In this document: one piece after another, positions 42,339-51,048 of the stretch
Position numbering within the stretch: position 1 is the stretch's first letter
Layout of the letters: each line of letters starts with the position of its first letter
DNA from: Halomarina salina
GTDB lineage: Archaea > Halobacteriota > Halobacteria > Halobacteriales > Haloarculaceae
Reading direction: 5' to 3'
Assembly (NCBI RefSeq): GCF_023074835.1
Contig: NZ_JALLGW010000001.1
Location: 2,480,001 to 2,544,000 of the forward strand
Length of the DNA: 64,000 bases
Made by a program: the position numbers and the translations under genes
Notes under the pieces: generated by a model
What the model saw: the letters and a program-made list of their open reading frames with translations, nothing else
Told to the model about the DNA's origin: nothing
The model's database searches: none

Positions 42339-42659
42339 TTATCCGAGTTTGAACCCGGCGAGGAAGCCGGCCGCGAACCCGCCCGAGATGGAGACGGTCG
42401 AGAGGATGGACATCATGAAGTCCGGCGGCTGGTTCGAGGCGGCCGCGTCGCTCGCGCCGATGAGGCCGCCCGAGACGGCCTCCCAGTCGACCGAGAGGAT
42501 GCCCTCCGATTCGAGGAACTTGAACAGCGCGAGCTGTACGCCGACCAGTACCGCGATGACCTTCGCTATCTTCTTGGCTGCGAACCCCATGACGCCGCCG
42601 ATGACGCCGCCGGTGCCGAGGTCCAGTCCCAGTTGTGTCACGTCGATTCCCGGTGCCAT
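42339..42659 (-). CDS. FUN14-family membrane protein
   Basis: 106 residues. Three hydrophobic segments separated by Gly-rich turns (GGVIGGVMGFAAKKIAKVIAVLVGVQLALFKFLES; ILSTVSISGGFAAGFLAGFKLG) fit the FUN14 family. The eukaryotic relative is a mitophagy receptor; archaeal function unknown. Leaderless promoter: minus-strand AGGTTTATCA about 27 bases before ATG 42659. Confidence 0.82.
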   Translation of the reverse strand: MAPGIDVTQLGLDLGTGGVIGGVMGFAAKKIAKVIAVLVGVQLALFKFLESEGILSVDWEAVSGGLIGASDAAASNQPPDFMMSILSTVSISGGFAAGFLAGFKLG

Positions 42660-42680
42660 ATGAGTGTCACGGAAAGCGAC

Positions 42681-42690
42681 TGATAAACCT
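42681..42690 (-). promoter_or_regulatory. TATA box of the FUN14 gene
   Basis: Minus-strand AGGTTTATCA ends about 22 bases before ATG 42659. Confidence 0.6.
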
Positions 42691-42740
42691 CTTGCGACTA
42701 GTTGTGTAGCCCGCGTGACGAACGGGAGGCTGCCCATACG

Positions 42741-42748
42741 TTAAATAG
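42741..42748 (+). promoter_or_regulatory. TATA box of hflX
   Basis: TTAAATAG about 24-31 bases before the GTG at 42772. Confidence 0.6.
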
Positions 42749-42771
42749 ACGCCAACCGTATCGGGCGACGA

Positions 42772-44088
42772 GTGACTGCCACAGACAGCGACCCCGCGCT
42801 GGCCGTCATCGCCGCACGTGCAGACGCGGGAGCGGCCGACACGGAGGAGATTCGAGACCTCGCGGCAGCGGCGGGCCTCACCGTCGCTGGCGAGGTGACC
42901 CAGACGCGCAAGGAGGACCCGGCGCTCTGTCTCGGGGAGGGGAAGGTCGAGGAACTCGCGGCGGTGGTCGCCAGCGAAGGCGCGGGCGTCGTCGTCTTCG
43001 ACAACCGCCTCGGTCCCTACCAGACGTACAACCTCGGGAACGAACTCCCAGAGGGCGTCGAGGTGAAAGACCGCTTCCGGCTCATCCTCGACATCTTCGG
43101 CCAGCGCGCCCAGACGAAGAAAGCGCAGTTGCAGGTCGAACTCGCGGAGTTGCGCTACGAACTCCCGCGCGTCGAGGCGAAGGTATCGCTCGCGCGACGC
43201 GACGAGCGCCCTGGGTTCATGGGCCTCGGGGAGTACGACGAGTCCCGCGAGCAGGACATCAAGGCGCGCATCTCGCGCATCCGTGACGAACTCCAGCGCA
43301 TCGAGGAGGACGAGGAACACCGCCGGGAGCAGCGCCGCGAGTCCGGGTTCGACCTCGTCGCGCTGGCGGGCTACACGAACGCCGGGAAGTCGACGCTGCT
43401 CCGGCGTCTCGCGGCGGACCTCGACGTCGACGAGAACGACGACCTCCACCCCGACCTGGACACGACCGCCGAGTCACGGGACAAACTGTTCACGACCCTC
43501 GGGACGACGACCCGCCGGGCGGACATGGACCGGCGGAACGTCCTCGTCACGGACACGGTCGGGTTCGTCTCGGACCTGCCCCACTGGCTGGTCGAGTCGT
43601 TCAAGTCCACGCTGGACGCCGTCTACCGGGCCGACCTCGTCCTGCTCGTCGTCGACGTCTCCGAACCGGTCGAGGACATCCGGCAGAAACTGGTGACCAG
43701 CCACGACACCCTCTACGAGCGCAACGAGGCACCCATCGTCACCGTCCTGAACAAGGTGGACAAGGTGCCCGAGGAGGAGGTCGAACGCAAGCGCGAGGCG
43801 CTGGCCGCCCTCGCTCCCGACCCGGTCGCCGTGAGCGGGAAGGAGGGCACCGACGTCGACACGCTGCTGGGTCGAATCGAGACGGACCTCCCGCCGTACG
43901 ACCGCGAGCGACTCGTCCTCCCGATGAACGACGAGGCGATGAGCCTCGTCTCGTGGATCCACGACCACGCCTACGTCCGGGACGTCGACTACGCCGACGA
44001 GGTGGTCGTCGACTTCGAGGCCCGTCCCTCCATCGTCGAGCGAGCGCGGGCGAAGGCGAGCGACCTGCCGGTCCCGGCCGAGTCCTGA
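42772..44088 (+). CDS. hflX: GTPase HflX
   Basis: 438 residues from GTG 42772. The HflX-specific N-terminal domain (CLGEGKVEELAAVVA, FDNRLGPYQTYNLGNEL, RFRLILDIFGQRAQTKKAQLQVELAELRYELPR) precedes the GTPase: G1 GYTNAGKSTL, G3 DTVGFVSDLPHWLVESF, G4 NKVDK. HflX binds the 50S subunit and splits stalled ribosomes in bacteria; archaeal HflX also associates with ribosomes. A coiled region (about 140-190) includes the exposed loop ARRDERPGFMGLGEYDES. Confidence 0.95.
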   Translation: MTATDSDPALAVIAARADAGAADTEEIRDLAAAAGLTVAGEVTQTRKEDPALCLGEGKVEELAAVVASEGAGVVVFDNRLGPYQTYNLGNELPEGVEVKDRFRLILDIFGQRAQTKKAQLQVELAELRYELPRVEAKVSLARRDERPGFMGLGEYDESREQDIKARISRIRDELQRIEEDEEHRREQRRESGFDLVALAGYTNAGKSTLLRRLAADLDVDENDDLHPDLDTTAESRDKLFTTLGTTTRRADMDRRNVLVTDTVGFVSDLPHWLVESFKSTLDAVYRADLVLLVVDVSEPVEDIRQKLVTSHDTLYERNEAPIVTVLNKVDKVPEEEVERKREALAALAPDPVAVSGKEGTDVDTLLGRIETDLPPYDRERLVLPMNDEAMSLVSWIHDHAYVRDVDYADEVVVDFEARPSIVERARAKASDLPVPAES

Positions 44089-44168
44089 GTCACTACCATC
44101 CGCTCTCCGCCACGATGCGCTGCACCCGACCCCCGAGAGCTATCGGTGTCGCTCCCGACTCGTCGGGT

Positions 44169-44756
44169 GTGCCCTATGCCGTGCGACCGACCGAGGCCGA
44201 ACTGAGCGAGGCCCGCGCGCTCGTCGGCGTCGCCATCGACGCCTGCGAGCGGGTCGAGACCGTCGAGACGCCGCTCCGCGTCGCCCTCGGCTGGACCGAC
44301 AGCGAGGCGGTCGCCGAGGAACGGATGGGCGTCGACGGGACGACGTTCCCCGATGGAGAGGTAGAACTGGCGTTCAACGCGGCCACCGCCGGGTGGGACG
44401 ACGCCATCGGGCCGGTCGCCGCCCAGCAGTACGGCCGCGTCGCGTTCGGCGACCGCGTCGACGTGGCGTTCCGCTGGCAGCGACTGCTCCGCGAGGCGTA
44501 CGCGGACCGGTTGGCGACGGAGACGCACCCCGACGGACCGTACCCGTGGCGGGCGAGCGACGACGCGGCGCTCTCGGAACGCTGGGGGGCGATTCGCGAG
44601 GAGCTCGGCGAGCGCGACGACCTACCTGCCGACCGCGCCACGACGGGCGTGGCGTCGAGAATCGGCGAGGAGTTGCTCGACGAACGCGACCGCTCTGCAC
44701 TGTTGGACCTCGACTGTGGAGCGGTACGCGAGGCGGGCGACGCGGCCCTGCACTGA
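44169..44756 (+). CDS. Haloarchaeal protein of unknown function
   Basis: 195 residues from GTG 44169 (MPYAVRPTEAELSEARALVG); an ATG at 44115 would add a Pro-rich, unlikely lead. Stretches such as LRVALGWTDSEAVAEERMGVDGTTFPDGEVELAFN suggest a globular domain. The segment GPVAAQQYGRVAF followed by a helix LLREAYADRLATE sits where DUF2268-type putative metalloproteases have their HExxH; if related, the metal site is lost here. Low confidence on any family. Acidic, no signal or membrane span. Confidence 0.6.
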   Translation: MPYAVRPTEAELSEARALVGVAIDACERVETVETPLRVALGWTDSEAVAEERMGVDGTTFPDGEVELAFNAATAGWDDAIGPVAAQQYGRVAFGDRVDVAFRWQRLLREAYADRLATETHPDGPYPWRASDDAALSERWGAIREELGERDDLPADRATTGVASRIGEELLDERDRSALLDLDCGAVREAGDAALH

Positions 44757-44802
44757 GCGCGTCGCCCCCTCCGAGTGCTTTCTCCCTTCCCGAGTGCGTC
44801 GC

Positions 44803-45306
44803 CTACACCGTGCGCTTCTCCTTCGAGACGACACGGACGTTCTCGATACTGGTGCCGGGGTACTGGCCGTCGTCGTCCTTCTCGGCCGCTTTCACCATGT
44901 CCCAGACGACGTTGAGACCGGTCGTCACGCCCTCCAGCGCCTCCATCTCACAGCCGGTCTTGCCCGTCGTCTCCACTGCCACCTCCACCGAGACGCGGTC
45001 TTCTCCCACCTCGAACTCGGTGTCGACGTTAGTGATGGGTATCTGGTGGCACATCGGGATGGTCTCCCAGGTGTGTTTCACCGCCTGGACCGCGCCGACG
45101 CGGGCCGTCGCCAGCACGTCGCCCTTCGACAGCGCGTCGTCGCGGATGGCGTCGACCGTCGAGGGAGAGAGTCGAATCTCACCCGCGGCGACCGCCCGGC
45201 GTGCGGTGTCGGGTTTCGACCCGACGTCGACCATCTGGACCTCGCCCGACTCGTCGGTGTGGGTCAGGTCGTCGCTCGGGTCGATGTCCTCGTCGCGCTC
45301 GTTCAT
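44803..45306 (-). CDS. moaC: Cyclic pyranopterin monophosphate synthase
   Basis: 167 residues. VQMVDVGSKPDTARRAVAAGEIRL is the N-terminal signature; active-site residues are in PMCHQIPIT and VETTGKTGCEMEALEGV. MoaC forms the pterin ring of molybdopterin in the second half of the first step of Mo-cofactor synthesis. It overlaps the upstream nnr gene by four bases (ATGA), so the two are co-translated. Confidence 0.95.
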   Translation of the reverse strand: MNERDEDIDPSDDLTHTDESGEVQMVDVGSKPDTARRAVAAGEIRLSPSTVDAIRDDALSKGDVLATARVGAVQAVKHTWETIPMCHQIPITNVDTEFEVGEDRVSVEVAVETTGKTGCEMEALEGVTTGLNVVWDMVKAAEKDDDGQYPGTSIENVRVVSKEKRTV

Positions 45307-46751
45307 CCCTCGTCCTCGTCACTGCCCCAGATGGCCCGTGGGACGACGTCGAGCAGGTCCGAGGCGAGCAGTCCCGCGCCCGGTGCGGTCTCCTCGGCGA
45401 CCAGTTCGCCCGCGCTCCCGTTGACGAACGTAGCGACGCACGCCGCCTCGAACGGGTCGAGCGAGGCGAGCATCGCGGCGGTGATGCCCGCCAGGGTGTC
45501 GCCCGTCCCGCCGACGGTCATCCCCGGCGTTCCGGCCCGGCAGACGCGGGTCCGGTCGCCGTCCGACACCACGTCGGTCTTCGCCTTCGCGAGGACGACG
45601 TGCCCCAGTTCGTCCGCCAGCGACTCGACCGCCTCCTCGTTGCCGCGGAAGTCGTCGACCTCCTCGCCGCCCAGTTCGACGAACTCGTGGCTGTTCGGGG
45701 TCAGTACGAGGTCGGCGTCGGTGTCCACCTCGGGGACGACCTCGAGCGCGTCGGCGTCGACGACGGCCCGGCCCTCGAACGTATCGAGGAACTGACGGGC
45801 GGCCTCGACCGTCTCGTCGGCGCTCCCCAGGCCGGGGCCGATCACCACCACGTCCTCGTGGTCGTGGGCCGTCTCGACGAGGTCCGGGACGTGGTCGGGT
45901 TCGAGTCGCTCGCCCTCGTAGGGCTGGACGATGAGGTCCTCGGCGTACCCCTGGACGGGCGTCTTCACCGACTCCGGGACGGCGACGAACGAGAGGTCCG
46001 CGCCCGCCCGGAGCGCACCCTGCGCGGCGAGCGCCGGCGCACCCGTGTACGGCCCGCCACCGACGACGAACACCCGGCCGTTGTCGCCCTTCTTGCCGCC
46101 GCCGCTCTGGACGCGCAGCAGGTCGCCGCGCTCGACGAACCGCTCGGCCGCGGCCGGGATGCCGATGTCGGCGACGGTGACGCCGTCGAGGTCCGACAGC
46201 CCCGGTTTCTGGTCGTGGAACGTGACGACCCGGTCGGCGTCGACGGCCGGGTCCGCCCGGTCGCCGGTGTCCGCGTCGACGCCGGTGGGGACGTCGACGG
46301 CGACGACGGTGGCGTTCGTCTCGCCGACGGCTTCGACCGCACTGCGTTCCGGCTCTCGTGGGTCGCCGGTGACGCCGGTTCCGAGCATCGCGTCGACGAC
46401 GACGTCGGGGTCGCCGAGGTCCAGCGTCCGTGAGTCGCGGACCTCGCGGGCGTCGGCGTCGCACTCGACGAGTGCGTCCCAGTTCTCGCGGGCGATGCGC
46501 GTGGAGACGGTCTCGGCGCGTCCGAGCAGGTGGACGGTCACGTCGTAGTCGCTCAGGAAGCGCGCGGCGACGAGGCCGTCGCCGCCGTTGTTGCCCCGCC
46601 CGGCGACGATTGCGACGCTCGCGCCGGGGTCGGCCACCTCGCGGACGACGCGGGCGACGGCGTTACCGCTCGACTCCATCAACTGCTTCCGGGGGACGCC
46701 GAGGGCCGCCGCGTTCTCGTCGACGACGGCCATCTCGTCGGCGGAAATCAT
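45303..46751 (-). CDS. nnr: Bifunctional NAD(P)H-hydrate repair enzyme (epimerase/dehydratase)
   Basis: 482 residues. The N-terminal YjeF_N epimerase domain has VAIVAGRGNNGGDGLVAARFL and DAMLGTGVTGDPREPE. The C-terminal ribokinase-like dehydratase has KKGDNGRVFVVGGGPYTGAP, LVLTPNSHEF and VGGTGDTLAGITAAMLA. It repairs damaged NADH/NADPH hydrates. Overlaps moaC by four bases. Single fused polypeptide as in many archaea. Confidence 0.94.
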   Translation of the reverse strand: MISADEMAVVDENAAALGVPRKQLMESSGNAVARVVREVADPGASVAIVAGRGNNGGDGLVAARFLSDYDVTVHLLGRAETVSTRIARENWDALVECDADAREVRDSRTLDLGDPDVVVDAMLGTGVTGDPREPERSAVEAVGETNATVVAVDVPTGVDADTGDRADPAVDADRVVTFHDQKPGLSDLDGVTVADIGIPAAAERFVERGDLLRVQSGGGKKGDNGRVFVVGGGPYTGAPALAAQGALRAGADLSFVAVPESVKTPVQGYAEDLIVQPYEGERLEPDHVPDLVETAHDHEDVVVIGPGLGSADETVEAARQFLDTFEGRAVVDADALEVVPEVDTDADLVLTPNSHEFVELGGEEVDDFRGNEEAVESLADELGHVVLAKAKTDVVSDGDRTRVCRAGTPGMTVGGTGDTLAGITAAMLASLDPFEAACVATFVNGSAGELVAEETAPGAGLLASDLLDVVPRAIWGSDEDEG

Positions 46752-46832
46752 ACCGGCAGCGACTCGCGGAGGGAGGTTAAACGTGCGGGCAGCGTGCGGC
46801 AGGCGAGCGAGTCGGTGGCCCCCGTACTCCGA

Positions 46833-47144
46833 CTACCGACGGACCTCGAACCCCTCGATACCCTCCGGCGACTCCGCCTCGGCGTCCACCCCATCGACGA
46901 TAGCCATCTCGGGGCCGTCCTGGCACCACGTCAGCAGGTCGTCGACGGCCGCTTCTGGGCCCTCGAACACCGCTTCGACCCGGCCGTCGTCGAGGTTCTG
47001 CACCCAGCCGTCGACGCCGCGTTCGGTCGCCGCTCGACGGGTGGACGCGCGGTAGGTCACCCCCTGCACGCGCCCGCTGATGAAGACGTGACGGCGTACC
47101 CTGTCTCCGGTACTCGGGTCGTCGGACGTCGCTTCGTCGGCCAT
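46833..47144 (-). CDS. acyP: Acylphosphatase
   Basis: 103 residues from ATG 47144; a GTG two codons upstream is possible. The conserved active site is HVFISGRVQGVTYRASTRRAA with the catalytic Arg before the Gly-Val-x-Tyr element, and GWVQNLDDGRVEAVFEG supplies the Asn. Hydrolyses acyl phosphates. An unusual Tyr replaces the common Phe at GVTYR. The extra N-terminal 15 residues are acidic. Confidence 0.9.
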   Translation of the reverse strand: MADEATSDDPSTGDRVRRHVFISGRVQGVTYRASTRRAATERGVDGWVQNLDDGRVEAVFEGPEAAVDDLLTWCQDGPEMAIVDGVDAEAESPEGIEGFEVRR

Positions 47145-47332
47145 GGTCACACGGTACTGGTCCCACCCTCAAGAACGATGCGTCGCGCTCCGTACGTCAC
47201 TGTCCCACAACCGGTCCGCTCCAGTGGACGACCTGGTCGGGAGTTCGGGGGACCCCCGAGCGTCGACTCCTACCCGCTCGTCGACTCACGACACCGTCCG
47301 GGGGACCCGCTCGTTTTCGCCTGTCTCCCCGA

Positions 47333-48247
47333 TTACGCTGCGCCGTCGGTCCGGAGGTGGAAGAACACGTACGTCTGTACGTAGCCAGCGTACTCGCCGC
47401 CGAACTGCTCGCGGATTGCTCGGGAGGTGTCGGCGTAGTTCCCTCGTTCGCAACGGGGGTAGTGGTCGGCGATGGCGGTCCGAATCCAGGTGTCGAGCGG
47501 CACGGCTTCGAGGAAGTCGAGCGAGAACAGCGCCACGCAGTCCGCCACCTTCTCGCCGACGCCGACGAACTGGGTGAGGAACTCCCGTGCGTCCTCGTAG
47601 TCGAGATTCCGCGCCGACTCGGGGTGGGCCTCGCCGGTCGCCACCATCTCGGCGGTCCGCTGGACGTAGGGCGCGCGGTAGCCGAGGCTGAGGTCCCGCA
47701 GTTCGGCCTCCGTGGCCCCCGCTAGCTGGTCGGCGGTCGGGAACGCGTGGTAGGTCCGACCGTCGAACTCGACGGGCGTCCCGTACTCGCGGGCGAGGCG
47801 CTCTTGCATCCCGTGGATGCGCGAGACGCGCATCTGGGCCGAACAGATGAACGAGACGAGGCAGGGGAACGTCGGGTCGCGAACGAGTCGCATCCCGCGG
47901 TACCGCTCGAAGGCCGCGTCGAGCAGTGGGTCGTCGGGCGTCGCCGCCACGATTGCGTCCAGATCGTCGTCGAGTCGCAGCAGGCGGACGAGGTGGTCGT
48001 GGGCGTCGACGGTCGACTCCCACTCCAGGTAGCCGTCGGACTGGCGGGCGCGGACTACCACCGGAGCGCCCCCGGTGTCGGTCTCCGGGAGGACCGTCGT
48101 GTACCATGCATCGCCCCCGTGGGCGGGCGTGTCCTCGTACATCCGGTCGTCCTCGCGGGACCAGACGTAGCTCTGCCCGCTCTCGACGGTCGCCTGCAGG
48201 TCGAATCCCCCCGGAAGTGACACGAGTGGTATCTCGCCCGTCTCCAT
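47333..48247 (-). CDS. ogg: 8-oxoguanine DNA glycosylase (OGG1-type)
   Basis: 304 residues starting METGEIPLVSLPGGFDLQATVESGQSYVW (the N-terminal TBP-like domain). The helix-hairpin-helix glycosylase has FVGVGEKVADCVALFSLDFLEAVPLDTWI with Lys233 and Asp252, the catalytic pair of OGG1/AlkA-type enzymes. FPCLVSFICSAQMRVSRIHGM is the other conserved stretch. Excises oxidised guanine from DNA and cleaves the strand. Longer than the archaeal AGOG type. Confidence 0.92.
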   Translation of the reverse strand: METGEIPLVSLPGGFDLQATVESGQSYVWSREDDRMYEDTPAHGGDAWYTTVLPETDTGGAPVVVRARQSDGYLEWESTVDAHDHLVRLLRLDDDLDAIVAATPDDPLLDAAFERYRGMRLVRDPTFPCLVSFICSAQMRVSRIHGMQERLAREYGTPVEFDGRTYHAFPTADQLAGATEAELRDLSLGYRAPYVQRTAEMVATGEAHPESARNLDYEDAREFLTQFVGVGEKVADCVALFSLDFLEAVPLDTWIRTAIADHYPRCERGNYADTSRAIREQFGGEYAGYVQTYVFFHLRTDGAA

Positions 48248-48327
48248 CGTCCGGAGTTGGTGAGGCTCCCTGTTGGCGGTTTCGAAGGCGGGCGAAGGTT
48301 CTTGACAACACGCCGGCAATGTATGCT

Positions 48328-48792
48328 ATGGATTGTCGTGTCTTCGTCGAGGCGGCCGTGCCGGTGTACGACGTGGGGACGGCCGACGAAGCCGTCCGGA
48401 TAGCGATTTCGAAGACCGGCGATATGCTGAACCCGGACCTCAACTACGTCGAGATATCGATGGGCGAGCGCCACTGTCCGCACTGCGAGGAGGAACTCGA
48501 ACCGGCGTTCGTCGCTGCCGACGAGGGGCTCGTCTCGCTCGAACTCGAGATGACCGTGTTCAACGTTCAGGACGAGCAACACGCCTCCCGAATCGCCCGC
48601 AAGGAGATCGGACAGCGGATGCGCAACATCCCGCTCGAAGTACTCCGTGTCGACGTCGTCGAGAGCGACGACGAGAACGGAGACGGCGAGGACGACGAGG
48701 GCGACGACACGTCGGCGACTGACGAACCGACCGACGGGGTTGCGGACGGCGGTGACATGGTTCCGGGCGTCGAGGAACTCATCGAGGAGTGA
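48328..48792 (+). CDS. DUF555/UPF0212 protein (paralogue 2)
   Basis: 154 residues from ATG 48328 (MDCRVFVEAAVPVYDVG); an ATG three codons upstream is possible. The core IAISKTGDMLNPDLNYVEISMGERHCPHCEEELEPAFVAADEGLVSLELEMTVFN matches paralogue 1 (4051), including the CxxC. The C-terminal ~45 residues are an extra acidic tail not present in paralogue 1. Function unknown; zinc or protein binding likely. A tandem-hairpin element begins one base after the stop codon. Confidence 0.85.
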   Translation: MDCRVFVEAAVPVYDVGTADEAVRIAISKTGDMLNPDLNYVEISMGERHCPHCEEELEPAFVAADEGLVSLELEMTVFNVQDEQHASRIARKEIGQRMRNIPLEVLRVDVVESDDENGDGEDDEGDDTSATDEPTDGVADGGDMVPGVEELIEE

Positions 48793-48793
48793 C

Positions 48794-48850
48794 GAGGGCG
48801 AACGGGAAAGCCCTCGAAGAATCCGAGGGGGAACGGAGTGGCCCGCGAGG
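48794..48850 (+). repeat. Tandem-hairpin 3' element (unit 3)
   Basis: GAGGGC...GCCCTC, then CTCG-aagaatc-CGAG, then a GGAACGGAGTG spacer and CCGCGAGG. The order and joints match units 1 and 2 at 30246-30437. It begins one base after the TGA of the DUF555 gene. Confidence 0.7.
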
Positions 48851-49029
48851 AGAAGCGCGGGTCGGAACGAGCGCCAGCGAGCGAGCATCGCCGACAACTG
48901 AGCGGCGCGCGATTGTACGCACAGTGAGCCACGCACCCGTCACGGCACTGGTCGCTGGAACTGCTACGGACGTCCCTGGAGCGTCGTCACTCGGGAGTGC
49001 AGGTCTGCGTAGGGGACCGCTTCGAGAAG
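48851..49029. other. Short gene-free stretch
   Basis: Between the tandem-hairpin element and the UPF0058 gene. A further inverted repeat CCGCG...CGCGG (about 48843-48867) borders the element; nothing else seen. Confidence 0.4.
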
Positions 49030-49263
49030 CTAGTCGGCCGCGGCCGAGACTGGCTGTTCGTCGACGGTCATCTCGCCGGTGATGCCGTCAGCGAGGGCGA
49101 ACACTGCACGTTTGTGCTCGGTCTTCGACTTGTGGATCGATGTCGGTCGGACGCCGAGTTCGTCGTAGTGGTCGTGTTCGACGTCGGTCCCGTTAGACGC
49201 TTCGTAGTGGTTGCGTACCTGTGCAAGCAGGCCGTGAAGGTGGATGAGTTCCTGCTTTTTCAT
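49030..49263 (-). CDS. UPF0058 family protein
   Basis: 77 residues. Starts MKKQELIHLHGLLAQVRNHYE; PTSIHKSKTEHKRAVFALADG is the conserved second half. The family is archaeal, small and helical, without known function. Its promoter is a strong minus-strand AATACTATAT about 31 bases before the ATG. Confidence 0.85.
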   Translation of the reverse strand: MKKQELIHLHGLLAQVRNHYEASNGTDVEHDHYDELGVRPTSIHKSKTEHKRAVFALADGITGEMTVDEQPVSAAAD

Positions 49264-49290
49264 GCTCAACGCGGGATAACGACTGGGAGC

Positions 49291-49300
49291 ATATAGTATT
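49291..49300 (-). promoter_or_regulatory. TATA box of the UPF0058 gene
   Basis: Minus-strand AATACTATAT at 28-37 bases before ATG 49263. Confidence 0.6.
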
Positions 49301-49430
49301 ACCCTGAGTACCGTTAGCACGTTCCTCGAATAGAGGGCCTCTCACCCCCGTCAGACACCTTTTCAGAATGAACACTCTCTCCGTCGACAATGCGGAAATT
49401 CACGTTCGAAGGCGGGTGAGAACGAACCGG

Positions 49431-49613
49431 TCAGCCGAGTTGTTTCAACGTCTCCAGGTCGTGCTCGGTACGGGTGAACTCGGCCGTCCGACGGGTCGCG
49501 TGGCAGTTCGGACAGTGGAACATGTCGGTGTGGTCGGGGAGGTCGCGGGGAGCCGCTTCCCACTGTTTCCCACATTCGGGACAGAGGAGTCTCACGTACG
49601 TTTCCGTCGGCAT
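49431..49613 (-). CDS. Small zinc-ribbon protein
   Basis: 60 residues: RLLCPECGKQWEAAPRDLPDHTDMFHCPNCHATRR gives two CxxC pairs for one zinc, followed by an acidic helix (TRTEHDLETLKQL). Possibly a nucleic-acid or protein contact module; haloarchaeal. Start ATG 49613. Confidence 0.72.
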   Translation of the reverse strand: MPTETYVRLLCPECGKQWEAAPRDLPDHTDMFHCPNCHATRRTAEFTRTEHDLETLKQLG

Positions 49614-49770
49614 ACCACTCCGTGCGTCGGCGGGTCACAAAAACGTTGACCTCGAAGGGACGGTCTAGAACCTGCCTGCCTCGTCGAGGGTATCGTCACT
49701 CGGGAGGTGGCGTCGGAAAAAACGGTCACCGAAGTCGAGTCGAAGCGTCGCGGCGTGCGCCAGTCCTCGC

Positions 49771-50742
49771 TCAGGCGGTCGGCACGTCCGCCGCTTCGAG
49801 GAGTTCCTTGTACCGGTTGCGGATGGTGACCTCGGAGATGTTGGCGACGTCGCTCACCTGCGACTGGGTCACCTTCTCGTTGGACAGGAGCGCGGCCGCG
49901 TAGATGGCGGCCGCCGCCAGGCCGACCGGCGACTTCCCGCTGAGGAGACCGCCCTCGCGAGCACCCTGCAGGAGGTCGCGGGCGCGACGCTCGGACTCGT
50001 CGGAGAGGTCGAGGTCGCTGGCGAACCGCGGCACGTAGCTCTCGGGGTCCGCTGGCTTGATCTCCAGGTTCAGCTGCCGGATGATGTACCGGTACGTCCG
50101 GGTCAGCTCCATCTTGTCGATGCGCGAGACCATCGTCACCTCGTCGAGGCTGCGCGGCGTGCCGGCCTGTCGGGCCGACGCGTACAGCGCAGCCGTCGCG
50201 ACGCCCTCGATGGAGCGGCCGGGGAGTAGGTCCTCGTTGAGCGCGCGTCGGTAGATGACGCTCGCGGTCTCCCGGACGTTCTCGGGGAGGCCGAGGGCGC
50301 TCGCCATGCGGTCGATCTCGCCGAGCGCCTGCTTGAGGTTGCGCTCCTTGGAGTCGCGGGTGCGGAACCGCTCGTTCCACGTGCGGAGGCGCTGCATCTT
50401 CGCACGCTGACGACTGGACAGGGAGTTCCCGTAGGCGTCCTTGTCCTGCCAGCCGATGTTGGTCGACAGGCCGTTGTCGTGCATCATGTTCGTCGTCGGC
50501 GCACCGACGCGGGACTTGCTGTCCTTCTCGCCGGCGTCGAACGCGCGCCACTCCGGGCCGCGGTCGACGGCGTCCTCCTCGACGACGAGGCCACAGTCCT
50601 GACAGACCGTCTCGCCGTGCTCGCTGTCGTTCACGAGGCGGCCGCTGCACTCGGGGCAGGTCCGTACGGACTCCTGCTCGGACTGCTCGGCTTCCGCCTC
50701 GCCCATCTCCTCCGTGTACGTTCGTATGGTTGTATCGCTCAT
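49771..50742 (-). CDS. tfb: Transcription initiation factor TFB
   Basis: 323 residues from ATG 50742 (MSDTTIRTYTEEMG). The N-terminal zinc ribbon (RTCPECSGRLVNDSEHGETVCQDCGLVVEED) is followed by the B-reader/linker (GLSTNIGWQDKDAYGNSLSSRQRAKMQRLRTWNERFR) and two cyclin repeats (SIEGVATAALYASARQAGTPRSLDEV and KSPVGLAAAAIYAAALLSNEKVTQSQVSDVANISEVTIRNRYKEL). It recruits RNA polymerase to TBP-bound promoters. Haloarchaea have several TFBs; this is one complete copy. TATA box (minus) at 50828-50838. Confidence 0.96.
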   Translation of the reverse strand: MSDTTIRTYTEEMGEAEAEQSEQESVRTCPECSGRLVNDSEHGETVCQDCGLVVEEDAVDRGPEWRAFDAGEKDSKSRVGAPTTNMMHDNGLSTNIGWQDKDAYGNSLSSRQRAKMQRLRTWNERFRTRDSKERNLKQALGEIDRMASALGLPENVRETASVIYRRALNEDLLPGRSIEGVATAALYASARQAGTPRSLDEVTMVSRIDKMELTRTYRYIIRQLNLEIKPADPESYVPRFASDLDLSDESERRARDLLQGAREGGLLSGKSPVGLAAAAIYAAALLSNEKVTQSQVSDVANISEVTIRNRYKELLEAADVPTA

Positions 50743-51048
50743 GATAGGGACTGGTGCACGCCACGTCCCGAGCGGTGGGACCGTCGCTCGTGGGTGGCGC
50801 GTCTTAACCATTAGTTAGTCCGCAAACCATATAAACCTTTTGCAGGTAGTGGACGTGAAATCGGCGTATCTGACTCTAACTCGTCGGGTATCGTGAAATA
50901 CGGCTGGGCGGGTTGCGTGGGAACGTACATGATAAACCCATCGTCCGTCGTTACACCGGGCGAGGGGACCAACGTTTATGTACGAGACCCATGTCACCTT
51001 GAACAAGAAACCGCGCTCGACCTTCGGTCCTGTGCTGGACACCCACCT
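50743..51048. other. Divergent intergenic region between tfb and an HTH-10 regulator
   Basis: About 306 bases with no gene. The left part holds the tfb promoter (minus-strand AAAGGTTTATATGG near 50826-50839). The right part holds a plus-strand TTTATG box near 50973-50985, giving a leader of about 45-60 bases for the HTH-10 gene. Two transcription-related genes share this divergent region. Confidence 0.6.
50826..50839 (-). promoter_or_regulatory. TATA box of tfb
   Basis: Minus-strand TTTATATGG is the best TATA match in the region; start codon is about 90 bases away, giving a leader of about 60 bases. Confidence 0.6.
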
